Shown: positions 33,340-45,744 of the stretch, piece by piece
How the letters are laid out: each line of letters opens with the position of its first letter
Numbering within the stretch: the stretch's first letter is position 1
NCBI RefSeq assembly: GCF_000237925.1
Contig: NC_031502.1
Coordinates: 52,961,120 to 53,025,119, forward strand
Direction of reading: 5' to 3'
DNA: 64,000 nucleotides
Source: Schistosoma mansoni
Taxonomy: Eukaryota > Platyhelminthes > Trematoda > Strigeidida > Schistosomatidae
Position numbers and translations under genes: made by a program
Notes under the pieces: generated by a model
The model's database searches: none
Seen by the model: only the letters and a program-made list of their open reading frames with translations
Told to the model about the DNA's origin: nothing

Positions 33340-34330
33340 AACGTATTTAAGTCCAATTTGTACATCATAAATATATATATCCGTTTATTTATTTAAACAA
33401 AACACTTGATTACTTTTAATGTTCTCCTATTCTTTCCATGTGTATACTATTGTTTATCTTCTGATTTGTTTGTTTTCCTGGTTTTCGAGCTGTTAAAATG
33501 ACAATTACAACAGCTTCACACATTCAATTTGTGACGTTTAAGTTAAAAAGAAAAGTACCTCCAAGTATCCCATTTTCTGCTTAACATTAATTTAATTACT
33601 CTATCTACTGATGAATATATAGAGAATCAGTTATCATATTTCTTGTATTCATTAAGCATAATAAGAAAGATATTATTATTAACTTATTGATAGAAGAGAA
33701 TAGTTGTTGGTTATTTTGAGAACTACATTTCCATCTTTGAGTATTTACTTAATGATTGAAAAGTCATAAGTTACGTATCAAAAAATACAGTGAATTTTTG
33801 TTCTAATGATTCTGTCTTTTAAAATTTGTTCGACCGGTTAATGGGTTGAATGATCACATCTGTTCCATTTTTTCGCTTGTAAGAATTTATGTCCTAATTT
33901 TATAGCTTTCCTGATATCATTGTCAATCACTCCCGATAAATAAAAACGTTGTGTTGGTGACAAACAATGTAGTAGATCAACGAAAACTGAAGACAGTAAT
34001 TGGTCCTTTGTAAAATGTTTACTTTTTTAATTCTGTTTGGTGGTATATGTAAATGGCTACTGATACCCATATATAGGAGAGCAACCAGTGAGGGGATTTA
34101 ATCAATCAGGTCTACAATGTACTTGTTAGCATCAATGTGTAGAGATAAATGTTGATATTATTTAGTATACTATAGCCTAGAATTTTCTACTTATTTCTTA
34201 TTAATAATAATCAGTAATATATATACTAAACCTCAAGGGTACCAATGCTTTCTAGAAGCTTGGATACACCTCAAGATTAACCACTTATAATAAATCATTG
34301 AATAACATGGACTTGACTTAATTGACGATT
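33340..34330. other. 3' flank of the EF-hand gene, no further gene seen
   Basis: AT-rich sequence. Nothing further can be called. Confidence 0.3.
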
Positions 34331-34335
34331 AAAAG

Positions 34336-34868
34336 AGTGGGTTTTTTTTGTGGAGATTTAGTACTTTCATAGTTGAAAGCATGAGTCTATTGAAGCTAGA
34401 CCACCATGGAAAACCTGGACTCCTCAGCAGTGAACATCCATGACCTCGCCTCGCGAGATTCAAACCCAGAACCTACCAGTCTCACCCATTCTGATAATAA
34501 TAATAATCATATGCTCACTAGTGACTGACTTTGAGAGGTAAATCCAGGAGTTCTAGTGAGAAGCAGTAACCAGTGGAGTTCAACCACGTCTGTTGTGAGA
34601 TATCAACTCACTGAAGACAATTGGTGAATGGTTGCTCAATTTCGTGGATTGGTTGAAGTTAGACATTAACACTATCGGATGTCGGCTCAGTGGTCTATCG
34701 GTTAAGTGTTCTGACGCGAGACTGGTTGGTCCTGGGTTCGAATCTCGCGAGGTGGGATCGTGGATGCGCACTGCTGAGAAGCTGTGCAATAGGATGAAAC
34801 GGCCGTCAAGCAGTGTTTGCAGGTTTTCCCTGGTGGTCTAGCTTCAGTTGACTCACGCTTTCAACTAT
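34336..34868. repeat. beta hammerhead SINE, inverted pair with complete plus unit
   Basis: The minus arm (34336-34487) lacks the GAAAC-stem III block, because the tail joins directly to ctcctcagcag. The plus unit (about 34497-34868) has the complete head, a tRNA-like block (ctcagtggtctatcggttaag; gggttcgaatctc), the ribozyme and the tail. Confidence 0.82.
34761..34823 (+). ncRNA. hammerhead ribozyme, beta type, stem II altered
   Basis: The core begins CTGAGAA in place of CTGAGGA and stem II reads ctgtgcaataggat, which pairs poorly. GAAAC and cggccgtc are intact. It is probably inactive. Confidence 0.65.
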
Positions 34869-34869
34869 G

Positions 34870-35960
34870 ATTAAAAGAGTTCTTGGAATTGTAATCACAC
34901 CAAACATCATGCTTATTTGAAAAAATATAGATTCCAGAAAGGTTATTTTCATAAAAGTTTTCATGCTTTACAATCCGAAATCATCTGTAAGTCATTAAAT
35001 TGACTCTTTAAAATGTTTTATTCTTAGTTATACACCATAAAAATGAAATTTATATTATTAAGCATACCTACCTTATTATAATATTAACAGTAGCAAGAAA
35101 GCCCTTTCTTATCTGAATGGAAAAGGTTATTCTATAGGCAATTATTTGAGCTGATCAATTTTGTAGTTGATATTATAATAATCCAGAAAATGAATAAAAT
35201 AATGATACATTTATGACATTCAGATAAGTAGGAATTCGAATCTCTGATGTTTTATATAATTTAGTTTTAAGTTGTTGCTTTAGAAAGTAAGTAAATAAAT
35301 AAGTAGTTAATCCATTCAAAATTAAAATATGTGTCTGATTATATTAGTGTCATGTAATTTTGGTCAAGGTGATGTTGTGTAAGACATCGCTGTATGTTGT
35401 TTTTGTGTGTATATGGTATATATGAAAAATATGAAATTTATAATATGAAGGAGTTGAAATGTTAGTTTATAGGTTAGTTGAATGAGAAATAAGCAGAATT
35501 AAGTGTGTCTATAGAAGAATAGAATATGATTATATCATGAAGTGATTCAAGATTTTAAATATTGATGCAAGGTTGTGTAATAACTAAGAGATTGAGAAGA
35601 GTAAGAGAACGGAAATCATTTAAGGGTTAGATACATGAAAGATAATTTTCCATTAAACAGATATTAAGAAGAAATGATCAGAGTAAAGTTTAGTAATCAT
35701 CATGAAAAATTACTAAAATCTAATAATAAATGAGTAAGGTTTAAAACGTATGAAATATTAAACAAATTTAAGTATTTCTTGACACGAGTCAAAATTATAC
35801 AAAAAGACTGTACAAACATAGAACCTATCAAGATCGACACCAACTAATCTGTAGATGCGATTCTATGTAGATGTAAAATTCAGACTAATGTATTTCCCGT
35901 TATTTAGTCTTATGTACACATTTATGATGAATACTGAACAAGAATAAACTGATTCATTTG
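34870..35960. other. no recognisable gene
   Basis: AT-rich, no supportable features. Confidence 0.3.
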
Positions 35961-35964
35961 TATT

Positions 35965-36215
35965 GATTATTTGAATCTTTCGACTGATGTTTAGGACTCT
36001 AATTGATCAGTCTCTTTTTGTTATATGTGCGTCCTATGAGTATTACCTCTACATAGCCATTAAGTCACAAGTATTACGACATTTGAAGCAAACGGTACGT
36101 TGTCCGAGTCCCGGGGTGAATATCAACTCACATCCAGGTACATGCATGTGATGAGTCTTAAATAGGACGAAATCCACATCCTAGATCTCATTGCTAGCCC
36201 CTATCCATCTCTGCT
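35965..36215. repeat. alpha hammerhead SINE, inverted junction
   Basis: A minus-strand alpha tail (35965-36070) is followed by a plus-strand head remnant and ribozyme (36080-36215; acatccaggtacatgc, then ctagcccctatccatc). Confidence 0.7.
36130..36200 (+). ncRNA. hammerhead ribozyme, alpha type, core-mutated
   Basis: The copy has GTGATGA in place of CTGATGA, then gtcttaaataggac, GAAA, then an altered stem III ending in AUC. The loss of core C3 makes activity unlikely. Confidence 0.6.
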
Positions 36216-36219
36216 TATC

Positions 36220-36865
36220 TGAATAAACTAAAGTTTCCGAACATTATTTCCAAGAAGTTATTAAGAAACATAGATATTTGATATCGATTTTTACGGCGAA
36301 ATATCCGTAGACATGTTTATAAAAAAATTATGTGCTTAAAGTAATCTTAATTACTTTGTCCATATACTTTTCTCTAGTCTACTAAAGCTTAGTATTCCCT
36401 AAATCCTAATAATTATTTTGGTTCTACGGTGCTTTATCAGAGAGAGATACATGGCAACTCAAACACAAGATAAATGACCCCAAATGGATTTATTTAACTA
36501 CAGGAATGTATCAAAGAATTTATGAACACACTACACTTTATACGATTTGTGTAAAATGAACTAATCTTTATTTAGCCATAATAATTCAATAATTTACTTT
36601 GTGAACAAATATTTACTATATTATACAGTTAGGCATCAATAATCCTTCTTAAGATGTGAATACATATCAAACACAATTGGAGAAAATCATTTCCATACAT
36701 CATACACACTCCATCAATTAAGTCATTGCTCGATAAATGAGGATACTGAAAAATAAATTGCGGATATCCTTGATAAATATATAAGTAAAGAAATATAATT
36801 TTAACACAATGCAATGGTACTGAGGGTTCTATGAGACTATCGAATTTTGTAGTTTACATAAATGA
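36220..36865. other. no recognisable gene
   Basis: AT-rich, no supportable features. Confidence 0.3.
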
Positions 36866-36869
36866 CTGG

Positions 36870-37085
36870 CCTTAGTTACACGACTTTTAATAAGAAGTAA
36901 GCACTGGAGAGCTATTTTGTTCCAGTACAGGACTCCTCAACATACCATACGCACGACCTGAACGGGGTTCAAACCAAAGACCTTCTGACCTCATAGGCAG
37001 TCTTTAACCTTTAGACCACACTGAGACGTAATAGCTTTCCAGTGCTTCCTGGTTTTCAATGATTGTCAAATCAATGTCAATCCTC
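36870..37085. repeat. degenerate beta SINE, inverted pair
   Basis: A decayed minus ribozyme and head (gcactggagagctattttg, then caggactcctc, then gggttcaaacc) meets a plus stub (taatagctttccagtgcttc) with tail. No intact core. Confidence 0.55.
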
Positions 37086-37325
37086 AACATAAACTATAAA
37101 AAACAAAAAACAACATTGTAGTCTTCAAGTTTTCAGGTCATAGGTAACAATGAACCTTAAATGAACTGATCAACATACACTAAATTTAACTCCTACTCTC
37201 AACATTCTTAATAAACTGTCCAATAACGTTCAAATTTACATCAAAACATCTTTACTTTCAAGTCATCACATTGAATACAATCGTAATTTTAAAATGTTAG
37301 AAATTAGTGTAAATTAAAACAAATT

Positions 37326-37395
37326 TGAGAAAACAGTATTGTTTTCAATTAGATCTTTTTATCAGTCATTAATATATAGTAATAATTCTATTCAA
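37326..37395 (+). repeat. half-copy of the MITE-like palindrome
   Basis: cagtattgttttcaattag, agatc and taatatatagtaataatt match one arm of the element at 8946-9112. Confidence 0.5.
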
Positions 37396-37460
37396 CTCCT
37401 CCTGTAGCCGCTCCCAGGGCTAACTCGCTAAAAAAACGCTAACCAGAAATAATTCTATTC

Positions 37461-38283
37461 ATTTAATATAATTGATTTAGACTTCGCAGATGATCTGACT
37501 CTTCTATCACACACGCAACAACAAATGCACGAGAAGACAACCAATGTAGCAGCGGCCTCAGCAGCAGTAGGTCTCAATATAAACAAAGGGAAGAGCGAGA
37601 CTCTCCGATACAATACAGCATGCACCAATCGATATACACTTGACGGAGAAGCTTTGGAGGATGTGTAAACCTTTACATATCTGGGCAGCATCATTGATGA
37701 ACACGGTGGATCTGATGCACATGTGAAGGCGCGGGTCAGCAAAGCGAGATCAGCATATTTACAACTGAAGAACATCTGGAACTCAAAACGATTGTCAAAC
37801 AACACCAAGATCAGAATTTTCAATACAAAAGTCAAGCCACTTCTACTGTATGTGGTGGAAACTTGGAGAACTACGAAAGCCATCATCCAGAAGATACAGG
37901 TATTTATCAACAGTTGTCTACGCAAGATAGTTCGGATCCGTTGGACAGACACTATCAGCAACATTCTACTGTGGGAGAAAACAAACCAGATTTCAACGGA
38001 GGAAGAAATCAGGAAGAAGCGCTGGAAGTGGATTGGGCACACTTTGAGAAAATCACCCAATCGCGTCACAAGACAAGCCCTCACATGGAATCCTGAAGGT
38101 CAAAGGAGAAGAGGAAGACCAAAGAACACATTACGCCGAGAAATAGAGATAGACATGAGAAAAATGAACAAGAGTTGGATAGAACTAGAAAACAAGGCTC
38201 AGTACAGAGTGTGTTGGAGAATGCCGGTCGGCAGCCTATGCTCCATTGAGGGTAACAGGTGTAAGTAAGTAAGTAAGTAAGTA
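37461..38283 (+). pseudogene. 5'-truncated RTE/SR2-like LINE (RT end to 3' terminus)
   Basis: The plus strand starts within the RT at the catalytic motif, DFADDLTLLSHT, followed by AVGLNINKGKSE, then a TAA stop after GEALEDV. It continues [64 protein letters not shown] and [11 protein letters not shown]. The non-coding end terminates in gtaagtaagtaagtaagtaa, the RTE-type tandem tail. The copy is strongly truncated and carries one clear nonsense codon, but is otherwise well preserved, so it is fairly young. The long minus-strand frame opposite is a shadow. Confidence 0.88.
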
Positions 38284-38775
38284 ATTTAATATAATTTATT
38301 TCATATATTAAAAAAATAACTTAACTTTTTGTCAAATGATTTAAGTAATCATAATTTAAGAAAATTGATTTTAACAATATAATATAATGAAATTTTAAAG
38401 TTAATCAATAATTAAAAGTTTTACCAATTACTATGGAATTTTGAATGTGGAATTAAAAAAGAAAAAAAGAAGAAAAAAACTGATTTTTTTTATTTTTCTA
38501 ATCGTTAACTAAAATGACTTTGGTTAAATCATAACAACCTATTAGATTGATCAATAATCTCAGATTTCATTGTTTTGTTTTTTTTGTATAAAGTGTACAG
38601 TTGAAATAGACGTTAAAATATCGACAAATAATAGACATTAAAACAAAATTTGTTTTAATGCATAAATTTTTGGTTCAAAATAATAATATACAGTAAAAAC
38701 CTTCTTGTAAACATGGTAAAAATAGGGAGATACTAGAATAACGTTAAACTATATTTGAAGTAACTCTAAAAGAGA
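38283..38775. other. no recognisable feature
   Basis: AT-rich with A/G-rich tracts near 38455-38480. Confidence 0.3.
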
Positions 38776-38778
38776 CAA

Positions 38779-38932
38779 AGGCGCCGGGAAATAGAAGCAT
38801 ATATGAAAAGAATGAATAGCAACTGAAAAAAACTGGAAAGGATTTCCCAGGACAGAGTTGGATGGAGAATGCTGGTAGGCGGCCTATGCTCCTCCACGAG
38901 GGGTAACGGGCGTAAATAAGTAAATAAGTATA
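38779..38932 (+). repeat. RTE-like LINE 3' end fragment
   Basis: ggacagagttggatggagaa, gcggcctatgctcctccacg and the ending gtaaataagtaaataagta are the same 3' end as at 10.3 and 38.28 kb. The CTCCTCCACGAGGGG version is the one shared with the SINE at 8.6 kb. Confidence 0.75.
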
Positions 38933-38934
38933 TT

Positions 38935-41900
38935 TGAAGTTAATCTGATTAAATAGGTTTAAAAAATTACTTGCCCAAGGATAACTTAGGTTTAATATGA
39001 TAGGAGACAAAAACATCTGCAAAAAGATAAATTACGTTTCGGTAAAAATAATCAAGAAGATGTGAATAGATTTTGTAGAGAGTATGAAATGACTAGTAAG
39101 AAGTTGGATTTATCCAGTTTGGTACATATTCGAGATCAGATGTAACTGTTCTATTCTGTTATTTGGTAGATTTAGTTAATGTAGAGTAGATCTTTATGTA
39201 CTACCAACCTTCACAGAGTCAACGTATTCTTTATTCAATTACTAATCATCTATCAACTATTGGAGGTTACAGGGAGTTTTCATTTACGTGACGGGTTTCA
39301 AGTTGATCTCTTTATGTTCGACAAAAAGTTATTGACGGTATTTTATCTGAGTTCTAGATTCATAGCTAATAATTTATTTTTGTTCAATGTATTTGGTGTT
39401 TAAAGTGTTTATTTTGTAATCTTTTTCAATCAGACACAAACGATATCCTTTCGTTAAAAAGACTGATTTCTAAAGCTTACTCGTTATCATCATCCAAGTA
39501 GCTTGATGAATACAATTTATAATAATGTTAATAGTAGGGATTGATAAGTTTCCATCTCTCCCCTTTTGATACTCAACATTTGAAACTTAAGTTTTTTCCC
39601 GATTTGTCAATTTCTCAAGTATTTCATCGTTGATTTCTGGTGATGATCATTATCGAAGTTGTACATTATAGTTTGTAAAGTATGATTATTATCGCTTTCC
39701 TTAAACTGAACCTCTTCAACCAGTTTCTCAGCTAAGTTCCGAATATGTGACACAGATGTGCTGAGTATAGGGTTCAAGCTAGTTACTAAAACACCATCGA
39801 TATAAAAGATATACAAACTTTAGGGACGAATTTGATCTACTTGTTAGTAGTATAATTGTTCTGACGAAATTTCGTTACATGCGAAGTGGCCTTAACAATC
39901 TTTAACGTTAATGTTAGTCGTATCATAAAACAGCTTATTTGAATGTGTGAGTACTAGCTCACCGAATTTGTACTTCAACGAAAAATTTAGATCTTCGTTT
40001 TCATACTACATGGAACAGAAAGTAATTTTAAGAGTGAAAATGAGTAACTGATCAGCGTCTCTTGGTTTTTGCCGATTCCCCGGTAAACTTCAAATCACTG
40101 TAGAACTTGTTTCTAAATTATTAAAATGAATATGATTATAAAAAAGGAGGCTAACTTTAACCACGACGATCGCGTTACGCATTTTGTCAGACATATACAA
40201 TTATTGGATAGTCACTTACTATAGAAGTATAATGTTATCCTTTTTTTAATATTTGTTGTTACTTCTTTTTCTTCGTCTTCAAATATCACATTTAAATACG
40301 TTTCGTGCACATGTAGAAGTGATAATCACTATTACAAGTACAGTAAACAAGACTCAAGTCTTGACTAATTACTTAGATTCTAATTGGATCGTAAGTACAT
40401 TGTCAATATTAAAGAATCAATTTACCAATATGATGGGTTAATTGAAAAACATTTAGTAATGTAAGATTCTCATCTTGAGTTTCGCATTGAACTAAAGCAT
40501 GTGGGCGAACATAAGCTTCATTGCTATGAGCTAAAAAAGAGAACGAATCTAAATATCATATTACATTGTCAGTAATAATGTAAGATTTCTCAGCATAGCC
40601 AGCCATCATAACTGAAATGTTATGCTTGAAAAAATGATCCTTTGTCTTCTTAATCGAATTTGCACCAGAAGAACTCAATTTTGAATCGTTTGAGCTTATA
40701 GTACGGATAAATGCGTGCAAAACGTATTACATATGTGAAGACAATAATGGATTTTAATCTTTGAAAGATCAAGGAGAATAACTATTCCCAGTTATCTATT
40801 TAAAGATGTTCACTGAAACCTAGCATCTTGTTGAAACTCATTACAGACAAAGCTACTCCTTATAAACAAATTATCACAGCCATATTTTACAATAGTTCAG
40901 GATTCTATTTAACAATCTTGAATATCAACACAAAATATGTTATAAAAAAGTGAACTGAAATGCTATAGCTTTTTTTAGCTTTTCCATTCAGTAACGAACG
41001 ATAAACTTACATCTTAAAACTTTATATTCCTGAAGAGTTATGTTTGCTCAATTCCAGAATGACTTCTAATGAAGTATAACGTTGTTTTTTTTTGAGAATA
41101 ACTACCTATTGATACATAGTCGCTTGGAGAATGACATTTTGATTAACAGTCAAATATTGCATTGCACAGAGAATAACCTCTTCTTATATCGAAATTTCAA
41201 TTCATTCTATAATATTTGATAAAGGAATTTTTAGGATTAAAGAATCATAAAACGGTGAACGAACGATTAATTACGACGTGATTTCTTTATTTTTTCTTTA
41301 CCCGTAGAGTATGAACACACTGTTTTAACCAATTATCCAATGGTAAAAAGAGTATTTTGTATTCATTTTTTAAACAATTGACCGTGTGCAATCTAATATA
41401 TGTCATTGAGATTCAACCTATTTTATACAATGGCGAAATGCGTTAATTAGTTATACACAAAATGACACATATGCTTTAATATTCATAGGTACCGATCCAA
41501 ATAAATTCTACCACAATCTTCACTTGTCACAGAAAGTAAGTATTACAATTTGCTTACCATTATTTAACGTTTATGATTTCAACAGAAACTCTAAACTGGT
41601 TCTATATACTATCAATTGATTTGTTACAAAAGTAATACAAATTAGTATCCAATACTAGTCCATCAACTAACAAGAACAGGTTACTAGTTTACTGTACTCG
41701 AAACTAAAGTAGTTGAATAGCAAGTTCCTACTTTTGTATGTATATTAGTAATACTTACAAAGATTAGTATGAGTTGATAAAACAAACGTTTGTGGTAAAT
41801 AAAAATTTGATCTATTTACAAAATCTTGTACAAAAATGAAGTTTCATACATATATACAGAGCATACTACTATTAAGTAGTAAATATTTACTTACGTAAAT

Positions 41901-41970
41901 AAATGAATTAACAGCACAAATATCACAGGAACTATTCTTTTTACAAGAGAAGTAAAAACAAAACAAAAAA
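38935..41970. other. no certain gene; possible terminal exon 39607-39790 (-)
   Basis: Mostly AT-rich. The minus-strand frame at 39607-39816 has a balanced stretch (SHIRNLAEKLVEEVQF) after a possible acceptor (gtgttttag near plus 39785), but no known domain. A second frame overlaps its end. It is unresolved. Confidence 0.25.
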
Positions 41971-41974
41971 TGAA

Positions 41975-43089
41975 TTAACCAATAAAATTTCGTTTGCATG
42001 AATTAATATTGAAAAGTTTTTGTTTACATAAAATCACAAATTCATTATAACCTTCATGAATTAATTGTTTAAATAAATTCATATAAGTTGGTTTAATGTT
42101 TGTTTCAGGATTCGAATTAATCTCTATCCAGTTTAATAAAATAAGATAAGATGTATAACGTTGATCAATTTTATTAAAATTCAAAACTTTCGACCAGTTT
42201 TGATCGGAGTGATTTAGTTCATTATAAGTAGGATGACATATTTTAAGCCAACTTTTCCAATTCGGTGCATTAGTATTATTATTACATAAATGAATAATAT
42301 CCCATATATCATTATCTTGAATAGATCTATCTGAAAAAAGAAATAATGAATTGGTTTCTTTGGCTTTCTGATTATATTCAGTGAAATTTGGCAGATTTTT
42401 AACAGGTGATTGTATTTTTTCCAAAAATGATATCATATTCTTATGAATTGCTTCAGTTTCTCGTTTAGTTTCTTCAATTTTTGCATTTACAACATTTAAT
42501 ATATGTTTAGTTGTATTGTCCGTTGTTGAAGATATCGAAGGATGCCATAGATTAGGTAATAAAGCTTGATTTGACCTACGCTGTTGATGCAAATTTTTAT
42601 CTGCTCGACGTTTTGTTATAATTTTAGGCTTACGAATAGATTCATATTTTTGTTGCCGGATTTCAATATTATTATTATTATTATTTGTACATTGTTTTTT
42701 ATGTGGTGTGATTTGAGATATTTCTTCATCTGAATTAAGATAAGAGGAGGCACGTTTAATAGGTGTACCGAATTCTATAAAATTATCAAATTCGTTTGCC
42801 AGTTTAAAGGTGGGTAGTGTAATAATGTGATTAGGATCATTTAATTGATCAGTCGTGGGCAAGCTATTTCTTCGTCTAACATGTCTTGACCATGGTTTTT
42901 TCAAATTCATCATTCTATCTAGACTACCGTTTCTAAATATCTTTCTTCTTGATTCATTTATAATTTGTTTAGGCTGATAATGATCATCTCCACTTCCATA
43001 ATGTGTTTCAACATGATTATACTGTTCAGTAATAGGAAAATTTATATTCTGATTCAGTTGGTTCGGATGACAGATATCATGAGTTATTT
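41975..43089 (-). CDS. terminal exon of an unrecognised Asn-rich basic protein
   Basis: The open frame runs 371 codons from a good acceptor (TTCTATTATCACAG, AG at plus 43090-43091) to a TAA. The first in-frame Met is internal, and about 58 codons upstream of it are also open, so this is the last exon of a longer gene lying to the right. The encoded part is hydrophilic, with basic patches (SRHVRRRNSLP, KPKIITKRRADK), a poly-Asn run, and a possible helical stretch (VNAKIEETKRETEAIHKNM). Its C-terminal third contains several Trp residues (WKSWLKICHP, LNWIEINSN). I do not recognise a family. There is no signal peptide or membrane segment in this part. Basic patches could mean nuclear localisation, but that is inference. 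No transposon motif is present. Confidence 0.65.
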
Positions 43090-45530
43090 CTGTGATAATA
43101 GAACAGAATTAAAGCGGGGAAAACAGTTGGAATTAAAACAGTATGATATTTTTAAAAAGAGAATTGAAACTACATATATGGCTAAATAACAATTAGAAGC
43201 TACCTAAATTAACACAGTTAGTTATCGTAATATTATGTCGCACTAGTCTAAGCACATTTCTTACAGATTTAGGAACCCTAACTGAACTCTGTTTTCTTTT
43301 CTTCACAAGAATCACACCATGCAGCATTATTGAATTAAACATCATTTATTATCGGTCAGACGTGAGTCAAAAATGCTTCTGCTCTTTCATATAGAAACAT
43401 GATTCTACAGGTTAAATGAAACTAAACACATACACAACAATCAGTATGAATTATCAAACTCTGTAGGCCAGATATTCGCATCATCAGGTTGGTTTTCTCC
43501 AAAATCAAGACTCAACGCTTGAAGATATTTTTATCCCAAATTTTCATAAATTAGAAACCAACTGAAAGCTCTAACTATTGAATAAAGAGCTAACTCGGTG
43601 CTCTTATGTAAGATAGTAGGATGTTGTTTGTAGGAAACTTTTGATTTAGGCTTCGTATTAGCTAACACTCGTCGGGAAAGCGTATGTACGGTGATGAGGA
43701 AGCTGATTCTCTCCGAGTCTACTGATTTCAGACGTTTAAGGAGCTAAAGTATCTACAATTCCATTTACACTTTAACAGTACCTTCATATCTCCTATTAAA
43801 ATCCTAATTTTTGACACCATTCTTAAATTCTCTTCAAAGTCTTTTTTTCTAGATTCAGGCTACTGAGTGGAAAGAGAAGTACAACAACTGCAGAATAAAG
43901 ATCATTATGAAGTGAATATCATATAAAACTATAATTCGTCATTCCAACTATGTTCCCTACGACATCGAGTTCACACTTTAACTTATAACAACACTGAAAC
44001 TTGATTCATAGAATTTGACCATAATTTTAGCTAGTACCCAATGATTTCCATTGGCTTTAATAATGACTGATTGAACGATTAACTGACCTAGACATCGTAT
44101 GGTTGGGTTTAAAAGGATACCTTTCCATAATAGGTATTTTATAAAATTAATTATTTACCAACTTCAAATAATAAATATTAATGTCAAGAAGAAGCTAGAA
44201 TACATATTGTCACATAGCTGCTTTGATATCAAAAATTTCAGTGTAATTAAACTAGAACTCAATAGAAGGTCACTATAGATTTTTTTCAGGGTAAAACTAA
44301 TATTTGTGAATATTGAATGTGAATAATAACTTTGAAGTTAACCTGCAGGTTTACTCAATTACATAGATACTAAATCAATTCATCAGGATTGATTAGAATA
44401 TAAAGATTAATAGCATTGGGTTAAATTAAACGTTAAAATTCTGTTTATAGTCGAATACAAATTAAATGAGCAACTAAAAATTTAATGAAATGGAATAAAA
44501 AAAATCAGGTCAGTTTTAGTAAATAAATTGAGTTGTCAACACAACTAAAAGACATTTATGTTATGTTATGTTTGTATGTGTATATATGTTATGTGTATGT
44601 ATGTCTGAACGTTTAGCATATAAGATGAGAATGAAAAACATTTAAAAATTAGACAGATGTTAACTGATTACGTAATCTAAGCACTAGTAATTGATATTAT
44701 TACCAAAATAATAAATTCTACGTGACAAGAACAGCAATTATACTTGTTTAACATGAAATAAAAACTTATTTTGATACATGTACGAAAAACATGAAAATTT
44801 ATGACATAAATTATTTCATACTGATTATCACTAAAAAAACCTCTATTAATCAATTTACCACATTGGAGCAGAAGAGTTGTGTTTGTATACTGTTTGACAA
44901 ACTCTATTAGTACTCCACGATGAATATAGTAATCTCACTAATTCAATCAATCAGTTATCCTTAAGATAAATGAGAGGAAATTATATCAAATACAATTTAA
45001 ACAGAACGAATGAGATCGAAGGATCAGAAGTTAGGATTAACACACAGTTAAAATATAGATATAAAACCGTATTTTAGTTCAAAAGTTAACAATTCCAGCT
45101 GATTAGATAAGTCTCCTCTGTATTTAAAATGATTGGATCTTAGTGGCTTAAACAACAGATTTATAACCAGTACGTACTAATGTCGAAAACACATTCATAT
45201 ATACCCTATGAAGGCAAAAATGTGTATGATTTATAGTCTGGTACACGTTATTGGAGGTGTTGCCAAATCGCATCGCCTTTAAACTGTTAAGTTCAAAGTA
45301 GTTGTAGTATTCTTTTATTGGTGATTACTTCGTACATATTTTTCCAAATTAAATTAAATTATGCTAGGGATCTAGAAAAATACAGAGCTTTATAATTTAG
45401 TAAAAAAAAGGAAATATGAAAACGGCACTTAGCATTTATCACTTAAGTAACTTATATTCTGGTAATGGATAGATAGATTTCATCACTGACTGACGTCAAA
45501 CTGAAGGAACATTGAAATTCAGGAAGTGTC
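43090..45530. other. probable intron and upstream region; no exon identified
   Basis: AT-rich. The upstream exons of the 42-kb gene should lie to the right, but none can be called. Confidence 0.3.
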
Positions 45531-45532
45531 AG

Positions 45533-45740
45533 TGAGGGGTTGTGGAGATTTTCATTGTAATCATGCACCGATATAAGTTAGACTATCATCAGAAACCTGG
45601 AAGCACTGGGCGGCCGTTTCGTCCTAGTGTGGAACTCCTCAGCAGTACATACCCACGGTCCTGAACGTGAGACTAGAACCCTAGACCTTCGGTCTCGTGA
45701 GCGAATGCTTAACCTTTAGACGACTGAGTCAACATCCAAC
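45533..45740 (-). repeat. beta hammerhead SINE
   Basis: On the minus strand the A-box-like ctcagtcgtctaaaggttaag and B-box-like ggttctagtctcacg precede the ribozyme, and the tail ends in the region that gives ccacaacccc. It is a single orientation here. Confidence 0.75.
45597..45655 (-). ncRNA. hammerhead ribozyme, beta type, cleavage site mutated
   Basis: CTGAGGA, stem II gttccacactaggac and GAAACGGCC are present, but the cleavage triplet is GCC in place of GUC, so the obligatory U is lost. Core otherwise intact; probably inactive. Confidence 0.72.
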
Positions 45741-45744
45741 TGTA

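Noticed and set aside
37455-38084. 209-codon open frame on the minus strand
   Set aside because: It is the antisense shadow of the RTE-like LINE protein, which has clear RT motifs on the plus strand.
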